Source of the DNA: Gracilariopsis chorda
Taxonomy: Eukaryota > Rhodophyta > Florideophyceae > Gracilariales > Gracilariaceae
Direction: 5' to 3'
Length of the DNA: 64,000 nt
NCBI GenBank assembly: GCA_003194525.1
Contig: NBIV01000147.1
Coordinates: forward strand, 124,001-188,000
Below the pieces are notes generated by a model. The model had not been told where the DNA came from and made no database searches. It saw nothing but the letters and a program-made list of their open reading frames with translations. The position numbers were made by a program, and so were the translations under genes. Shown here one piece after another: positions 40,939-53,500 of this stretch. Each line of letters opens with the position of its first letter. Within the stretch, counting starts at the first letter, position 1.

Positions 40939-43900
40939 ATGTCGCACTTCGACTTTGAAACGGAATCCACCTCTGGAATGAAAATTCCTCGTTTCCATGG
41001 TAAACGTGGTGATGCTTATATGCTGTGGCGTCACCGTCTTCGTGCTGCATGCCGTATTAATGGTGTCTGGAATGTCGTAAATCTCTCTGGGGTCCAATCT
41101 ACCACAGATATTTCAACTCAAGACACAACTACCGCAGGTAGTCGCACTGAAATAGCAACTCCACGTATCATTGCGAAACGAGAAAAGGCTTGTGTTATCA
41201 TCATCTGTGCTCTTGGTGATGCTCCATTACGCGTAGCCATGGACGTGGATGATGATCCTGCACGTATGTTGCAACTCTTGGATGGACGTTATGCCTCCAA
41301 TAGGACTGTATCTAGAATTGCAGTGCAGACACGATTGTTCCGAATGTCGTACAGCGGTGAGAACATGTCCAGCTATGTGGATCAATACACGGCATTGTTC
41401 GCTCAGTTAGACCGTATGGGCAAGGATGCTGCTATACCGGAGTCTCACAGGGCACCTATGCTACTTGCTTCCGTTGATCCGAACAGTTCGTTGGAGTCCA
41501 CGGCTGCTACACTACGTACAAAGTACATATCAGAACTCACTTGGGACTATGTGGCAACCACTTTAATCGATGATGTTGGCAGTAGTACCTGTGCTGTCAC
41601 TGAAAACCAAATGTTCCGGGGAGCATGGGCTGTTTTGCAGGGTACCTCTGCAAAAGCGCATATGCACGTGTGCGCGAACCCAACGTGAAACTGGCTTCTG
41701 ATTGGCTACTGCAAATGTACATATGCAACGTGGTGCGTACAAGTGGTATGGCATAACTGGATCGGTTGGACACACCCACGTGTCCAGCTACTACAGTGGT
41801 CACCGTGTACGTTGTGTGCAGGGGATACTGGTGAAGTGGTTGACACCTGGTACAAGTGGTACAGCAGTGGTTGGTACAATGGTAAGGTGCGCATGCACTG
41901 TCAACAGGTTTACCTATGCACGGGTATATTGATGACGTGGGTGTTGTGTGCATTGCCACTTGATGACATGGCAATAACACCACAGGTTACGTGCCGACTT
42001 ACCGTGACGTGTTGACTTACCGTGATGTGTTGGCATGTGCTGGCGTGTGTTGGAGTCGTGAATTTGTGCCTTGTCATGGTCATGTGTATGCACGTAACTA
42101 TTACGGAACGTTGGTGCGTTGTTGTGCGTTGATATAATGAGGTTGTGCTGAGCTTGCTATGTCATGTTAGAGGATGATTGGTAGTATTGAGTGTCCCTGC
42201 TTAGTGGTTTAGGTTTTACTTGTAGTTGGTGTTCCCGCGCAATTCGAGTTTAGAGTGGTATATAAGATGTGCCTGAAGGACCTCCAAGTAAATCCAAGCT
42301 AGAGCTGGCGAACTTCCCTTCCATCCCCTCAACTTCCTTACAACTTTCAACAGATGAGTACAATGCTCGTCTAATCAGTTCTTCTAGTTCTGGACGTACG
42401 CAAAGTCGAAAGAACAACAGAAGCAAAGGTTCTGGGGGTTCACGTGTGTCCCAAAACTGTAGTCACACTCACATCAGGGACGGAAGTGACTCTGATGATC
42501 GGCCAAGTACAGCTGGTAGAGCATACGTTGTGTCCAGTAACCGAACTTATCACTGTGAATTCTGTGATCGTGATGGTCACACAAAGCGCGTATGCCATGT
42601 GAATCCCAATAACCCAGATAATCACTTACCCAAACGCATCCTGGATAAGCTTAACATCATATCGAAGAGCAAATCTGGGACGTCCAAGTCTTGCAATAAG
42701 CCGGCTGGTAGTTCATCAAAGATTGCGTTATGTCGTATGGCACTGGAAAAGTCTTCCATCGTACCTCCCGACTGTTGCGATATGGACACGTATGCCGATA
42801 GTGGTGCTACATCACAATTTTTCATTCGGTGTCTGCGTTTATTCCCGAGTCCTTGCACAAAGTAGAAACTCGAACCATCATGCTTGCCGAGAACACTGAA
42901 TTATGTGCAACGCAGCGGGGTGACATAGTATTTCCATTTGAGTGCGCAAACCTAGGATTGACTGATGTCCTGTTCGTTCCAGAACTGGAATACAGTTTGG
43001 TGTCCGTAGGATGCTTGGCGGACAAGGGCATTGAATCCTTCTTTCGCTCAAGTGAAGTTCGTATCACCTTGGACGATGGGTTTGTAGTCGGCAGTGGCCA
43101 TGGCGATCGACGCTCGGGGTTGTACACCTTACCCGATCCGATATTGCAAGGTACCAACCCAACCTCACCCTCTTCACCAACTAGTGGAGATCATTGCATG
43201 AAGACATCGGAGTCCAGTATTGCTAATCTATGGCCTCGGCAACTTGCCCACATCAATGCGCGCGACCTCCAGTCAGCTTACAAACATGCTGAGTCGGTGC
43301 CGAAGATGTCGGAAATGGAGGAGATCTGCCACCCGTGTATGCTTGGTAAGGCGCATAAACTTCCGTTTCCTGACAAATACGACCGAGGATCAGCCGTAGG
43401 TGAGGTGTTACATTCCGATATACTAGGACCCCTTGTACCGTCATTCCCACAAATGTTTCAGTATGCCTCTACCTTCCTTGACGAGCATTCACGGTATGCA
43501 CTATTAGGCTTCATGACCCATAAAAGTGAAATTGTTGTATTCGATGCAGTTGAGCACACGTTCCAGCAGCTTGGAGGAGTGGCCATTGCGAAAGTGCACT
43601 CGGATACTGCCGAAATGTATATTGCGTTGCAGCTGAGCCCTGCTAACAATCTTCAAGACACTTCTTTCTCTCCTCCGTATACTCCGGAACACAATGCAAT
43701 AGCCGAGCGCATCAATCGCACTATGGAGGAAGCTGCTCGAGCTTTGCTCATACAGGCAAGTATCCCAGAGTGCTGGTGGCCATACGCATTAAAGCACGTC
43801 ATACATGTTTGCAACAGGTTTTGTCACTCAGCATCTGGAAGCAGCCCCTACCTTTTGATGACTGGTTCAAAACCATCCCTGAAGCATGTCAAAGTGTTTG

Positions 43901-46067
43901 GGTGTGCTGCGTTCGTGCTTAAGATGAAACCGGATACCAAGTTCGAGTCTCGTGCACTTGAGGGAGTGTACTTGCAGACTCTTGAGCATGGTGTGTATGA
44001 TGTTTTAGTCAATGATAATGATTAGATTCCACGCATTGTAAAGTCTCGGCATGTGACATTTGACGAGTCCAAGTTCCCTGGGGCATAATTTCTGGAACAT
44101 GTTATGAGTGATGAAGGTGCATCAGATGATACTTATGAATGCGCAGATCACTCTGAAATGGATACTGAGAGTGGTAGTATGGTTTCTGTGGACAATCCAT
44201 TCGACATTGAGAGTGATACGGAACATATTGAATCCACTCCTATACCAACGGCACAGAGCACTGAAAGCGGTGCCAAGCATCCAGATGATAGCGAGCATAC
44301 GTCTGATGACGATTCGGACTCAGACAATGATGTTGAGCATGCCCCAAGTGTTAGTCAACATACTTCGGACTCTGAACTCTTACAGAAATTTGACCCAGAA
44401 CCACGCTATCGTCACCGTACAGGACGTGCACAGGCTAAGTGGTGGTACATGGCCGGTATTGCAACGTCACAAATGGATATTACTACCACTGATGAACGTA
44501 CTCTGGGCGAAGCACTGTCTGCTACACCACTTGATCAGAGCCTTTGGAAGAATGCCATTGATGAAGAACTGACATCTCTGGAGGAGAAGAACACTTGGGA
44601 GGAGGACGAATCACCTGCCTCTCAGCCTCTTCCTACTCATCTCATTTTAAACGTCAAGCGCGATGCCAAAAGATCGGTTGATAGATTCAAGGCTAAGGCT
44701 GTGGCTGGTGGCAATCACCAGACATATGGGCAGAACTACATGGAGACATATGCCCCAGTGCGGCCATTTAGTCTGGTCTGCATGCTACTGTACGTTGCAA
44801 TTTGTCTTCAGATGTATGTGGCTTAAGTAGATGTTAAGATTGCATTTCTCAACGGTGAGCTTAAAGAAGACTTGTGGATGATGTCGCTGCGTGGTGTTCC
44901 TGGTGTGACTGCAAAGTGCTATAAGTTACTCAAGGCTATAAACGGTTTGAACAAGGCTCATCTAGTATGTCACAACAAGTTCAACGCAGACATGAAGAGG
45001 TTGGGTTTTGAGGAGCTACCCAGTGCACCGTGCGTATTCAAGCGAAAGGTTGGAGATGGCATGTATACCTACATACTCGTATACGTGGACGACATTCTGG
45101 TGTTCACGCCAACTCTGGAGCAACGGACTACATTGTTAGAGGAGCTCAAAACACTCTATGACCTCCGCATTGAGAACCGAATCACTCTGTAACTTGGCGT
45201 GGAGCTGTCATGGAAGATAGGTAGAGCCGGACAACTCCTTGGTGTCAAGCTGGGACAGTCGCTGTATATTGAAAGTATACCTCGACGATTTGGTCTCCAG
45301 AACGCTAAGCCAGGACCTAGCCCTATGGTAGAGTGCTTCTTCACATCTCTAGCAACGGAGGAAGGCAAATCACCAATGGATGTGCAGTTGTACCAGCAGA
45401 TGATCAGGTCTCTGCTGTACATGGCACTACGGACTAGGGTGGATATACTGGCTCCAGTTCTCATCCTGGCTCATTTTCAGAGTGCTTCTACCGCTTGGTT
45501 TCACAAAGCTGTGAGCGTGTGATCAGATATCTGTGTGGAATGTGACAGCATGGGCTATGCTAGAGGCCTGGATCGCTAGGTCTACATGGTTTTCTGGACT
45601 CTGACTACGCTGGAGAGACTACGAGTCGGAAGTCGATGTCCGGGTATATCGGTAAACTTTGGTCAGCAACCTGCTGGTATGGTGGTAGAAAACAAGCGTC
45701 AGTTGCGCTATAAACTGGCGAGGCGGAGTACTATGCTCTGACTTTGGCTGCACAAGAAGTGGTATGGGTTCCTGTTGTGCTACGGGAATGCGGTTTTGAC
45801 GTGAAAACTTTGGTTTCTCTACATTCTGACAGCCAGTGCGCATTGGAGTGGGCTGGTGGTGAAAGGTGCCCTTCTAGTCGTGCTAAGCACATTGATGTAA
45901 AGGTTCACTTTATCTTAGATCTCATAGGAGACAATGTGATTAGTGTTCAATACGTCCCAAGTGAGCTGAACGATGCCCATTTACTCACCAAGCTATTGGG
46001 ACGTATGAGTGTTAATGCAATTCTCAAACGTCTTGGTGTTGGACAGGAACTCGAGAAGGAGTGTTGA
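40939..46067 (+). pseudogene. Copia-1 copy 1 gag-pol, broken
   Basis: Ty1/copia order Gag-PR-IN-RT-RH. Gag opens MSHFDFETES; a zinc knuckle C-x2-C-x4-H-x4-C sits at about 42560-42601; protease DSGAT follows at about 42798. A -1 shift near 42826-42829 leads into integrase (HSDILGP; VHSDTAE; NAIAERINRT). RT shows VDVKIAFLNG and YVDDILVF (about 45084); RNase H ends LGVGQELEKEC. Inactivating changes include the Copia-2 solo LTR in gag, the frameshift, in-frame stops at 44023 (TAG), about 44086 (TAA), 44824 (TAA) and 45190 (TAA), further breaks at 45520-45640, and VAL-stop-TGE at about 45710. It cannot make an intact polyprotein. Confidence 0.85.
41574..42352 (+). mobile_element. solo LTR of Copia-2, 779 bp
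   Basis: TGTTGGCAG...TTTCAACA with 5-bp inverted tips (TGTTG/CAACA), flanked by GATGA on both sides (41569-41573, 42353-42357). The uninterrupted target is seen in copy 2 at about 48199-48210. It diverges slightly from the full-length element's LTRs, so it is an older insertion reduced by LTR-LTR recombination. Confidence 0.92.
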
Positions 46068-46785
46068 ACTTTAGAAGTGGTCGACTGCCTGGCCAACCCC
46101 CACAGAAGGTCTCAGCTTGGTCTAAAACCAAACCTTTAGGGGACGATGGGCTCGTTTGGAGCCCCTTGCTCCAAAAGCGCATATGCCCCTCTGCTCAAAC
46201 ACAACGTGAAACGGCAATGTGATTGGCTAGTGAAAATGCTATATGCATTTTATACCGTACAAGTGTTATGGAGTGTATGGTACTGGATTGTAGATATGCA
46301 CAAGTGGAGCAATGTGGTTGGTCCAAGTGTGCGCGCAGTAGACGGTTGTGCTGCAATGCTGAAGATGCGAATGGGAGCTGTATTGGGAGATTTGGGACAA
46401 TGTGCGTTTGTGGGCTGCGCTGAGGGGTTGGAGTGCCAGGATGGAAATTGTTGATTTTTTAGAGCTGCTTCCAGACCAAGGGACTGGCAATGGATTTGCT
46501 GCATTGATTGATTGAGTTATTTGAAATTGTGACCCTCTAAATTGTGCGCTCTTTTCGTGTACACCTGCACACACGAATAACGTGTAGTGTAATGGTGCGA
46601 CCACCGCCGTCGCTTGCTGCGACGACGGTGAAGTGTGTGCAGTAGGGTATATCTAGATTAGCTTTGCCTGGCATCGAGTAAACTGGTCGACTAAGGCTGA
46701 TAACCTTCCTTGTTTCACTTTCTTGTTTGTTCTTCCTCCCTTTATTTCGTACCTTTTGTTTTCATAACCAGCGTGAGTTGCGATA
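46062..46785 (+). repeat. Copia-1 LTR 2, ~724 bp
   Basis: Shared by copies 1 and 2 (internal-LTR-internal tandem form). Differs from LTR 1 by scattered substitutions and a 1-nt deletion; near-identical to LTR 3. Confidence 0.65.
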
Positions 46786-49261
46786 GGTTATCGGTCCAGA
46801 GCGTTGACTTTTTGCAGACGTCGCACTCTACTGATATCTATGTGGATTCTATGAAGACTGGTTTTTCTTTCGCGCAGGTACGCGTTGCGTTGCGAGCGAG
46901 CGAATCTTGTAGAAGTCGAGTGGCAGTGGTGAAAGTAGGCAAAGTGTTCAGGGACTCGTCTCTGGTAAACGGACCTGCACCTGTTCCGATCCCTGCTTCT
47001 TTGCTCCAGCGCACAAGGACGACCGCGCTATTTTCCGGCAAGGGACTAGAAGGGGTTAACTGGTGAAAGCTTGTCGCGTCAGCTACTAGCCTCCCTTGGA
47101 CGTCTCGTACGGATTGTAAAGCTCCTCGCTCTGAAGTGCGTAGAGCAGGATTGGTCGCAGAAACTGCATCCCGCCTGGAGAGAGTTACCAGGGACCAAAG
47201 GATTCGGATCTGGAGGGTAGCGGGGATAGTATCTCCTGCCATTGCGCCCGTCATAAGAAGTTATGTTTGTGTCCAGGCTCGTATCAGTATGCCCTGTGAG
47301 TATACTCTGGGCGTTGAGTACCCGAACTCCGCCTGTGATCGCGTACGAGACGCGTCTTTACAGGCGTAGTAGACTTGGTTACAAGGTCTCCGCTGATGTT
47401 TTCGCTGTTGAGTGCTTGAGATTCTTCTCCACTCCATTGTTTCTGGGTCTTTGTGTAACAGAAGCCTTGAAATCCCTCCTTCAGCTTCACTACATTGTGT
47501 GGATATCACTTCATTTGATATCTACATAGTTGCTTTTGTTGCTTTTCTTTGGTTCTAGTCCTGTAGGAACCATGTCGGACTTCGAAGTTGAAACGGAATC
47601 CAGTTCTGGAATGAAAATTCCTCGTTTCCATGGTAAACGTGGTAATGCTTATATGCTGTGGCGTCACCGTCTTCGTGCTGCATGCCGTAATAATGGTGTC
47701 TGGAATGTCGCGAATCCCTCTGGGGTTCAATCTACCACAGATATTTCAACTCAAGACACAACTACCGCAGGTAGTCGCACTGAAATAGCAACTCCCCGTA
47801 TCATTGCAAAACGAGAAAAGGCTTGTGTTATCATCATCTGTGCTCTTGGTGATGCTCCATTACGCGTAGTCATGGACGTGGATGATGATCCTGCACGTAT
47901 GTTGCAACTCTTGGATGGACGTTATGCCTCCAATAGAACTGTATCTAGAATTGCAGTGCAGACACGATTGTTCCGAATGGCGTACAGCGGTGAGAACATG
48001 TCCAGCTATGTGGATCAATACACGGCATTGTTCGCTCAGTTAGACCGTATGGGCAAGGATGCTGCTATACCGGAGTCTCACAGGGCACCTATGCTACTTG
48101 CTTCCGTTGATCCGAACAGTTCGTTGGAGTCCACTTCTGCAGCACTCCGTACCAAGGACATATCGGAACTGACTTGGGACTATGTGGCAACCACTTTGAT
48201 CGATGAGTACAATGCTCGTCTGGTCAGTTCTTCTAGTTCTCGACGTACGCGAAGTCGAAAGAACAACAGAAGCAAAGCTTCTGGTGGTCCACGTGTGTCC
48301 CAAAACTCTAGTCACACTCACATCAGGGACGGAAGTGACTCTGATGAACGGCCAATTACGGCTGGTAGAGCATACGTGGTGTCCAGTAACCGGACTTATC
48401 ACTGTGAATTCTGTGATCGTGATGGTCACACAAAGCACATATGCCATGTGAATCCCAATAACCCAGATAATCACTTACCCAAACGCATCCTGGACAAGCT
48501 TAACATCAAATCGAAGAGCAAATCTTGGGCGTCCAAGTCTTGCAATAAGCCGGCTGGTAGTTCATCAAAGATTGAGGTATGTGGTATGGCACTGGAAATG
48601 TCTTCCATCGTACCTCCCGACTGTTGCGATATGGACACGTATGCCGATAGTGGTGCTACATCACAATTTCTCATTCGGTGTCTGCGTTTATTCCCGAGTC
48701 CTTGCACAACGTAGAAACTCGAACCATCATGCTTGCCGACAACACTGAATTATGTGCAACGCAGCGGGGTGACATAGTATTTCCATTTGAGTGCACAAAC
48801 CTAGGATTGACTGATGTCCTGTTCGTTCCAGAACCGGAATACAGTTTGGTGTCCGTAGGATGCTTGGCGGACAAGGGCATTGAATCCTTCTTTCGCTCAA
48901 GTGAAGTTCGTCTCACCTTGGACAATGGGTTTGTAGTCGGCAGTGGCCATCGCGATCGACGCTCGGGGTTGTACACCTTACCCGATCCGATATTGCAAGG
49001 TACCAACCCAACCTCACCCTCTTCACCAACTAGTGGAGATCATTGCATGAAGGCATCGGAGTTCAGTATTGCTAATCTATGGCCTCGGCAACTTGCCCAC
49101 ATCAATGCGCGCGACCTCCAGTCAGCTTACAAACATGCTGAGGGGGTGCCGAAGATGTCGGAAATGGAGGAGATCTGCAACCTGTGTATGCTTGGTAAGG
49201 CGCATAAACTTCCGATTTCTGACGAATACGACCGAGGATCAGCCGTAGGTGAGGTGTTACA

Positions 49262-50040
49262 TGTTGGCAGTAGTACCTGTGCTGCCACTGAAAACCAAAT
49301 GTTCCGGGGAGCATGGGCTGTTTTAGAGGGTACCACTGCAAAAGCGCATATGCGCGTGTGCGCGAACCCAACGTGAAACTGGCTTCTGATTGGCTACTGC
49401 AAATGTACATATGCAACGTGGTGCGTACAAGTGGTATGGCATAACTGGATCGGTTGGACACACCCACGTGTCCAGCTACTACAGTGGTCACAGTATACGT
49501 TGTGTGCAGGGGATACTGATGAAGTGGTTGACAGCTGGTACAAGTGGTACAGCAGTGGTTGGTACAATGGTAAGGTGCGCATGCACTGTCAACAGGTTTA
49601 CACATGCACGGGTATATTGATGACGTGGGTGTTGTGTGCATTGCCACATGATGACATGGCACTAACACCACAGGTTACGTGCCGACTTACTGTGACGTGT
49701 TGACTTACCGTGATGTGTTGGCATATGCTGGCGTGTGTTGGAGTCGTGAATTTGTGCCTTGTCATGGTCATGTGTATGCACGTAACTATTACGGAACGTT
49801 GGTGCGTTGTTGTGCGTTGATGTAATGAGGTTGTGCTGAGCTGGCTATGTCATGTTAGATGATGATTGGTAGTATTGAGTGTCCCTGCTTAGTGGTTTAG
49901 GTTTTACTTGTAGTTGGTGTTCCCGCGCAATTCGAGTTTAGAATGGTACATAAGATGTGCCTGAAGGACCTCCAAGTAAATCCAAGCTAGAGCTGGCGAA
50001 CTTCCCTTCCATCCCCTCAACTTCCTTTCAACTTTCAACA
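49262..50040 (+). repeat. Copia-2 left LTR, 779 bp
   Basis: TGTTGGCAG...TTTCAACA. Contains the U3 block GCAAAAGCGCATATGC - AACGTGAAAC - TGATTGGCTA - CGTACAAGTG that is also present in Copia-1 LTRs. Confidence 0.92.
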
Positions 50041-50054
50041 GGTTATGGGCCCAG
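50041..50054 (+). other. Copia-2 primer binding site (half tRNA-iMet type)
   Basis: GGTTATGGGCCCAG directly follows the LTR's terminal CA, the same arrangement as Drosophila copia. Confidence 0.85.
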
Positions 50055-50416
50055 GCCCGCTGACCGCTGCCGCTATCCCTTTCCGTATCGTTCGTCTGTC
50101 GCCGCTCTCCCTCACCGCCGTTCATCCGTTTCGCTGTTGTTGCCTCTTTCGTCGTTGCGTCGGGTGTCTTGATCCCATTGTTGGTCGGTGTTGGTCATTC
50201 TCCTTTGGTTTGCGTTCCTCCCTGAGGGCGTTGTGGTGGTAGTGGTTCGACGTTTACTTCCTATCGTCGTAGAGAGCGACGCATCTTCTCCTTAGACGTA
50301 GGAGAGGGAAGACAGAAGAAGACGTCTTGTACCCGGAGCATCTCCGGGGGCCAGGAGTCCGACACCCTAGGGTAGCGGAGGTAGTTTCTCCCGTCAGTGC
50401 GCCCGAATTTGAAGTT

Positions 50417-50467
50417 TTGTTGTTGTTGTTGTCGTTGTTTTTGTTGTTATTGTTGTCGTTGTTGCCA
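50417..50467. repeat. (GTT)n-rich leader tract
   Basis: Imperfect TTG/GTT repeats in the untranslated leader about 70 nt before the gag start; repeated at 62369-62419. Confidence 0.8.
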
Positions 50468-50534
50468 TTTTTGTACTACTTAAGTGCCGTAGGTCTTTCA
50501 TCGCACCTGTGCTGTTTGTTGAAATCTACCAAGC

Positions 50535-53500
50535 ATGGATTCATTCGGTGGCATCAAGATTGAAAAGTTGGGCGAGGATAACTTCCATGTATGGAAGCAA
50601 AAGGTTGAGTTGCTGCTTGCACTCAAGGACCTCGATGACCATCTTGAATCAACCAGGTTTACGGACGATGACGAGTTGTCAGCATGGAAGAAGAAAGACG
50701 CCAAGGCCAGCGCTGTTATTGGTCTCAGCATCAGTGATGAGCATTTGGACCATGTGAGGGATACCGAGAATGCTGCGGAAATGTGGAAAGCCATTTGCGA
50801 TGTGTTCCATCGTAAAACGCTGCTCAACCGAATCAATGCAAGACGTGCCTTCTACACAGCCAAGATGCGAGATGATGAGAAAATGTTACACTTCATCAAT
50901 CGTGTTCGTCATCTTGCATCGGATCTGAAAAGCATGGACGTAGTGGTTGAGGAGGAAGACATCGCTATGGCAATCCTATGTGGGCTACCAGACCGCTTCG
51001 AACACCTCATTGTCGCTATTGACACCACGATTGGTGATCGTAAACTCGATTTAGAGTTTGTGAAGAGTCGTTTGCTGCAAGAGGAACAGCGAATGAACGA
51101 TCGTGCCAAGGAGGAGTCCGGAAGTGAAACGGCTTTGGTCGGTGCGCAGTCACGAAAAAAGTCCATGGTGTGCTACTACTGTGGTAAGAAGGGGCATATC
51201 CAGAGAAACTGTTTCAAGAGACAACGTGACGAAGCTAGCAAAGAGCAGAGTGCTGCCGCAAACCCAGCTGTGCAGACCGATCTCGGCAACGAGAAACGAG
51301 GATGTGACAGTGACTCTGACTTTGCTTGTCTCATTGCGACAGGTTCTGTGGAAGAAAGTATCAGTGACTGGATCATTGACTCTGGTGCCACCGCCCATAT
51401 GACGTATGACGAGTCCATGTTTGACAGTTATAGCAAAAGAGAGTCTGCCGGTGTGAGTATCGGCAATGACTCGAAGCTGGAGTCTCTTGGTCATGGCAGT
51501 GTCCACCTCGATCTCGCTGTTGAAGGGCGTAAGAGCAAGTGCCGGTTGGGTGAAGTAGTGCACGTACCGAATTTAAGGTATCATCTGCTGTCAGTATCTG
51601 CGATGTGTGACCGGGGTGCGCCAGTGGTGTTTGACAAAACCAAAGTATGTGTATACAAAGGCAACACCATGATCGCCCAGGGCCGTCGCATCAAAGGACT
51701 GTACTACCTATGTACCGCGATTGAAGTAGCAGAAGACATGGACAACGCACTTGTGACTGACCTGTCACTATGGCATGCTCGAATGGCTCATGTGAATGTG
51801 GATGGTAACAAACATATGGCTCGTAACGGTGTTGTGTCAGGGCTGAATGTGGACTTGAATCAATCGATGGATGTGTGTGACTCTTGTGTAGTGGGAAAAT
51901 CTACACGTGCTCCAACTCCCAAGCAAGGGGGGGAACGGGCTTTGCACCCATTGGACCTAGTGCATTCGGACATTTGTGGTCCAATCCAAGTAGGTTCCTT
52001 GGGAGGTTCACGCTACTTCGTCACATTCATCGATGATCACTCCCGTTTTTGCTTCTTGTACATGCTCAAGACCAAGGATGAGGTGTTCCACGTGTTCGTG
52101 AAGTGGCTCAAGATGGTTCAAAATCAGAGTGACCGACATGTGAAAACCATCACCGCACGTGAGTCTGTGCTACATGCGTTACGCACAGACAATGCTGGTG
52201 AATATGTGTCAAAGAAGTTTTCACAAGAGCTTGAACGTCACGGTATTGAACATCAGCGAACGGTGCCTTACAATCCACATCAGAATGGTCTGGCCGAACG
52301 GTTCAACCGAACACTCATGGACTTGGTGAGATCGATGCTGCATCACAAGAAACTGCCAAAGAGCTTTTGGGCTGAAGCATTGAACGTTGCAGTGTATGTG
52401 CGCAATCGAGTCACCTGCAAGGCCCTTCCGAGTGACGTGACACCACTCGAGATGTGGAGTGGATATGAACCTGACTTGAGCAATCTGCGTGTGTTCGGTA
52501 GCCGGTGCTGGTACAAAGTGGTGGACCACAAGCTGAAGAAGCTGGAGCAACGTGCCGTGGAGGCGATCTTTATTGGGTACACATCTGGATCGAACGGTTA
52601 TAAACTGTGGGATGCGCAAAAGAAGAAGGTGGTTGTGTCGAAAGATGTGAGGTTTGACGAATGTAGTGGTTCAGATCAAGGTACTGACCACGTTGATGAT
52701 GACGACTATGCTGAGATCGACATCTCGGACAAGCCGAAATCAAACATCACCTCCACCTCTACTAAACCCACCGATGCTGCCCAAGTTGAACCCGCTGCAC
52801 CAGATACTCCACCAGAAGAAGCTTCAGGCAGTGGCCACGATGAGCTCACAGCTGAGACAGAAGTTGAGCCAGACGTACCAGATCCACCACCACTTCGGAG
52901 ATCCACTCGTGAGCGTAGAGCGCATACCTCGTGGTGGCGCGGAACTGCCCTACTCACTGCCAGTGATGACGTCCCATCCTCATACTCCGATGCGGTGTCA
53001 CGTCCTGATTCAAAAGCGTGGACCAAGGCCATGAACAGTGAGTACGAGTCTCTGATGGAGCATGACACATGGGAGTTAGTGCCAAGGCCAGCTGACAGCA
53101 ACGTGATATCATCCAAGTGGGTACTTTTGCAAAAATATGAGGCTGGCGACAACGATGAACCGACAGTGAGGTACAAGGCTCGTGTGGTGGCTCGAGGGTT
53201 TCTGCAGATCGAAAGTGTAGACTTCTCCGAGACGTATGCACCAGTGGTCAAATTCACATCCATTAGAATGATTCTGTCCATTGTAGCAGTGCAGGACTAT
53301 CATCTGCACCAGATGGATGTGAAGACTGCATTCTTGAATGGCGACCTGGAAGAGACTGTGTACATGGAGCAGCCGGACGGATTCATCAAACCTGGGAGCA
53401 AGGACTTGGTATGCCTTCTCAAGAAAGCCATCTATGGGCTACGACAGGCATCAAGGCAGTGGTTTGCAAAGATGTACTTGTTCCTCGTTGGTTGGATGGG

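Noticed and set aside
44023-45192. Possible alternative genetic code (TAA/TAG read as Gln) in Copia-1
   Set aside because: Several stops do fall where Gln would fit, but host genes and Copia-2 end normally at stops and one stop replaces a Ser codon (TCA to TAA), so ordinary decay is simpler.
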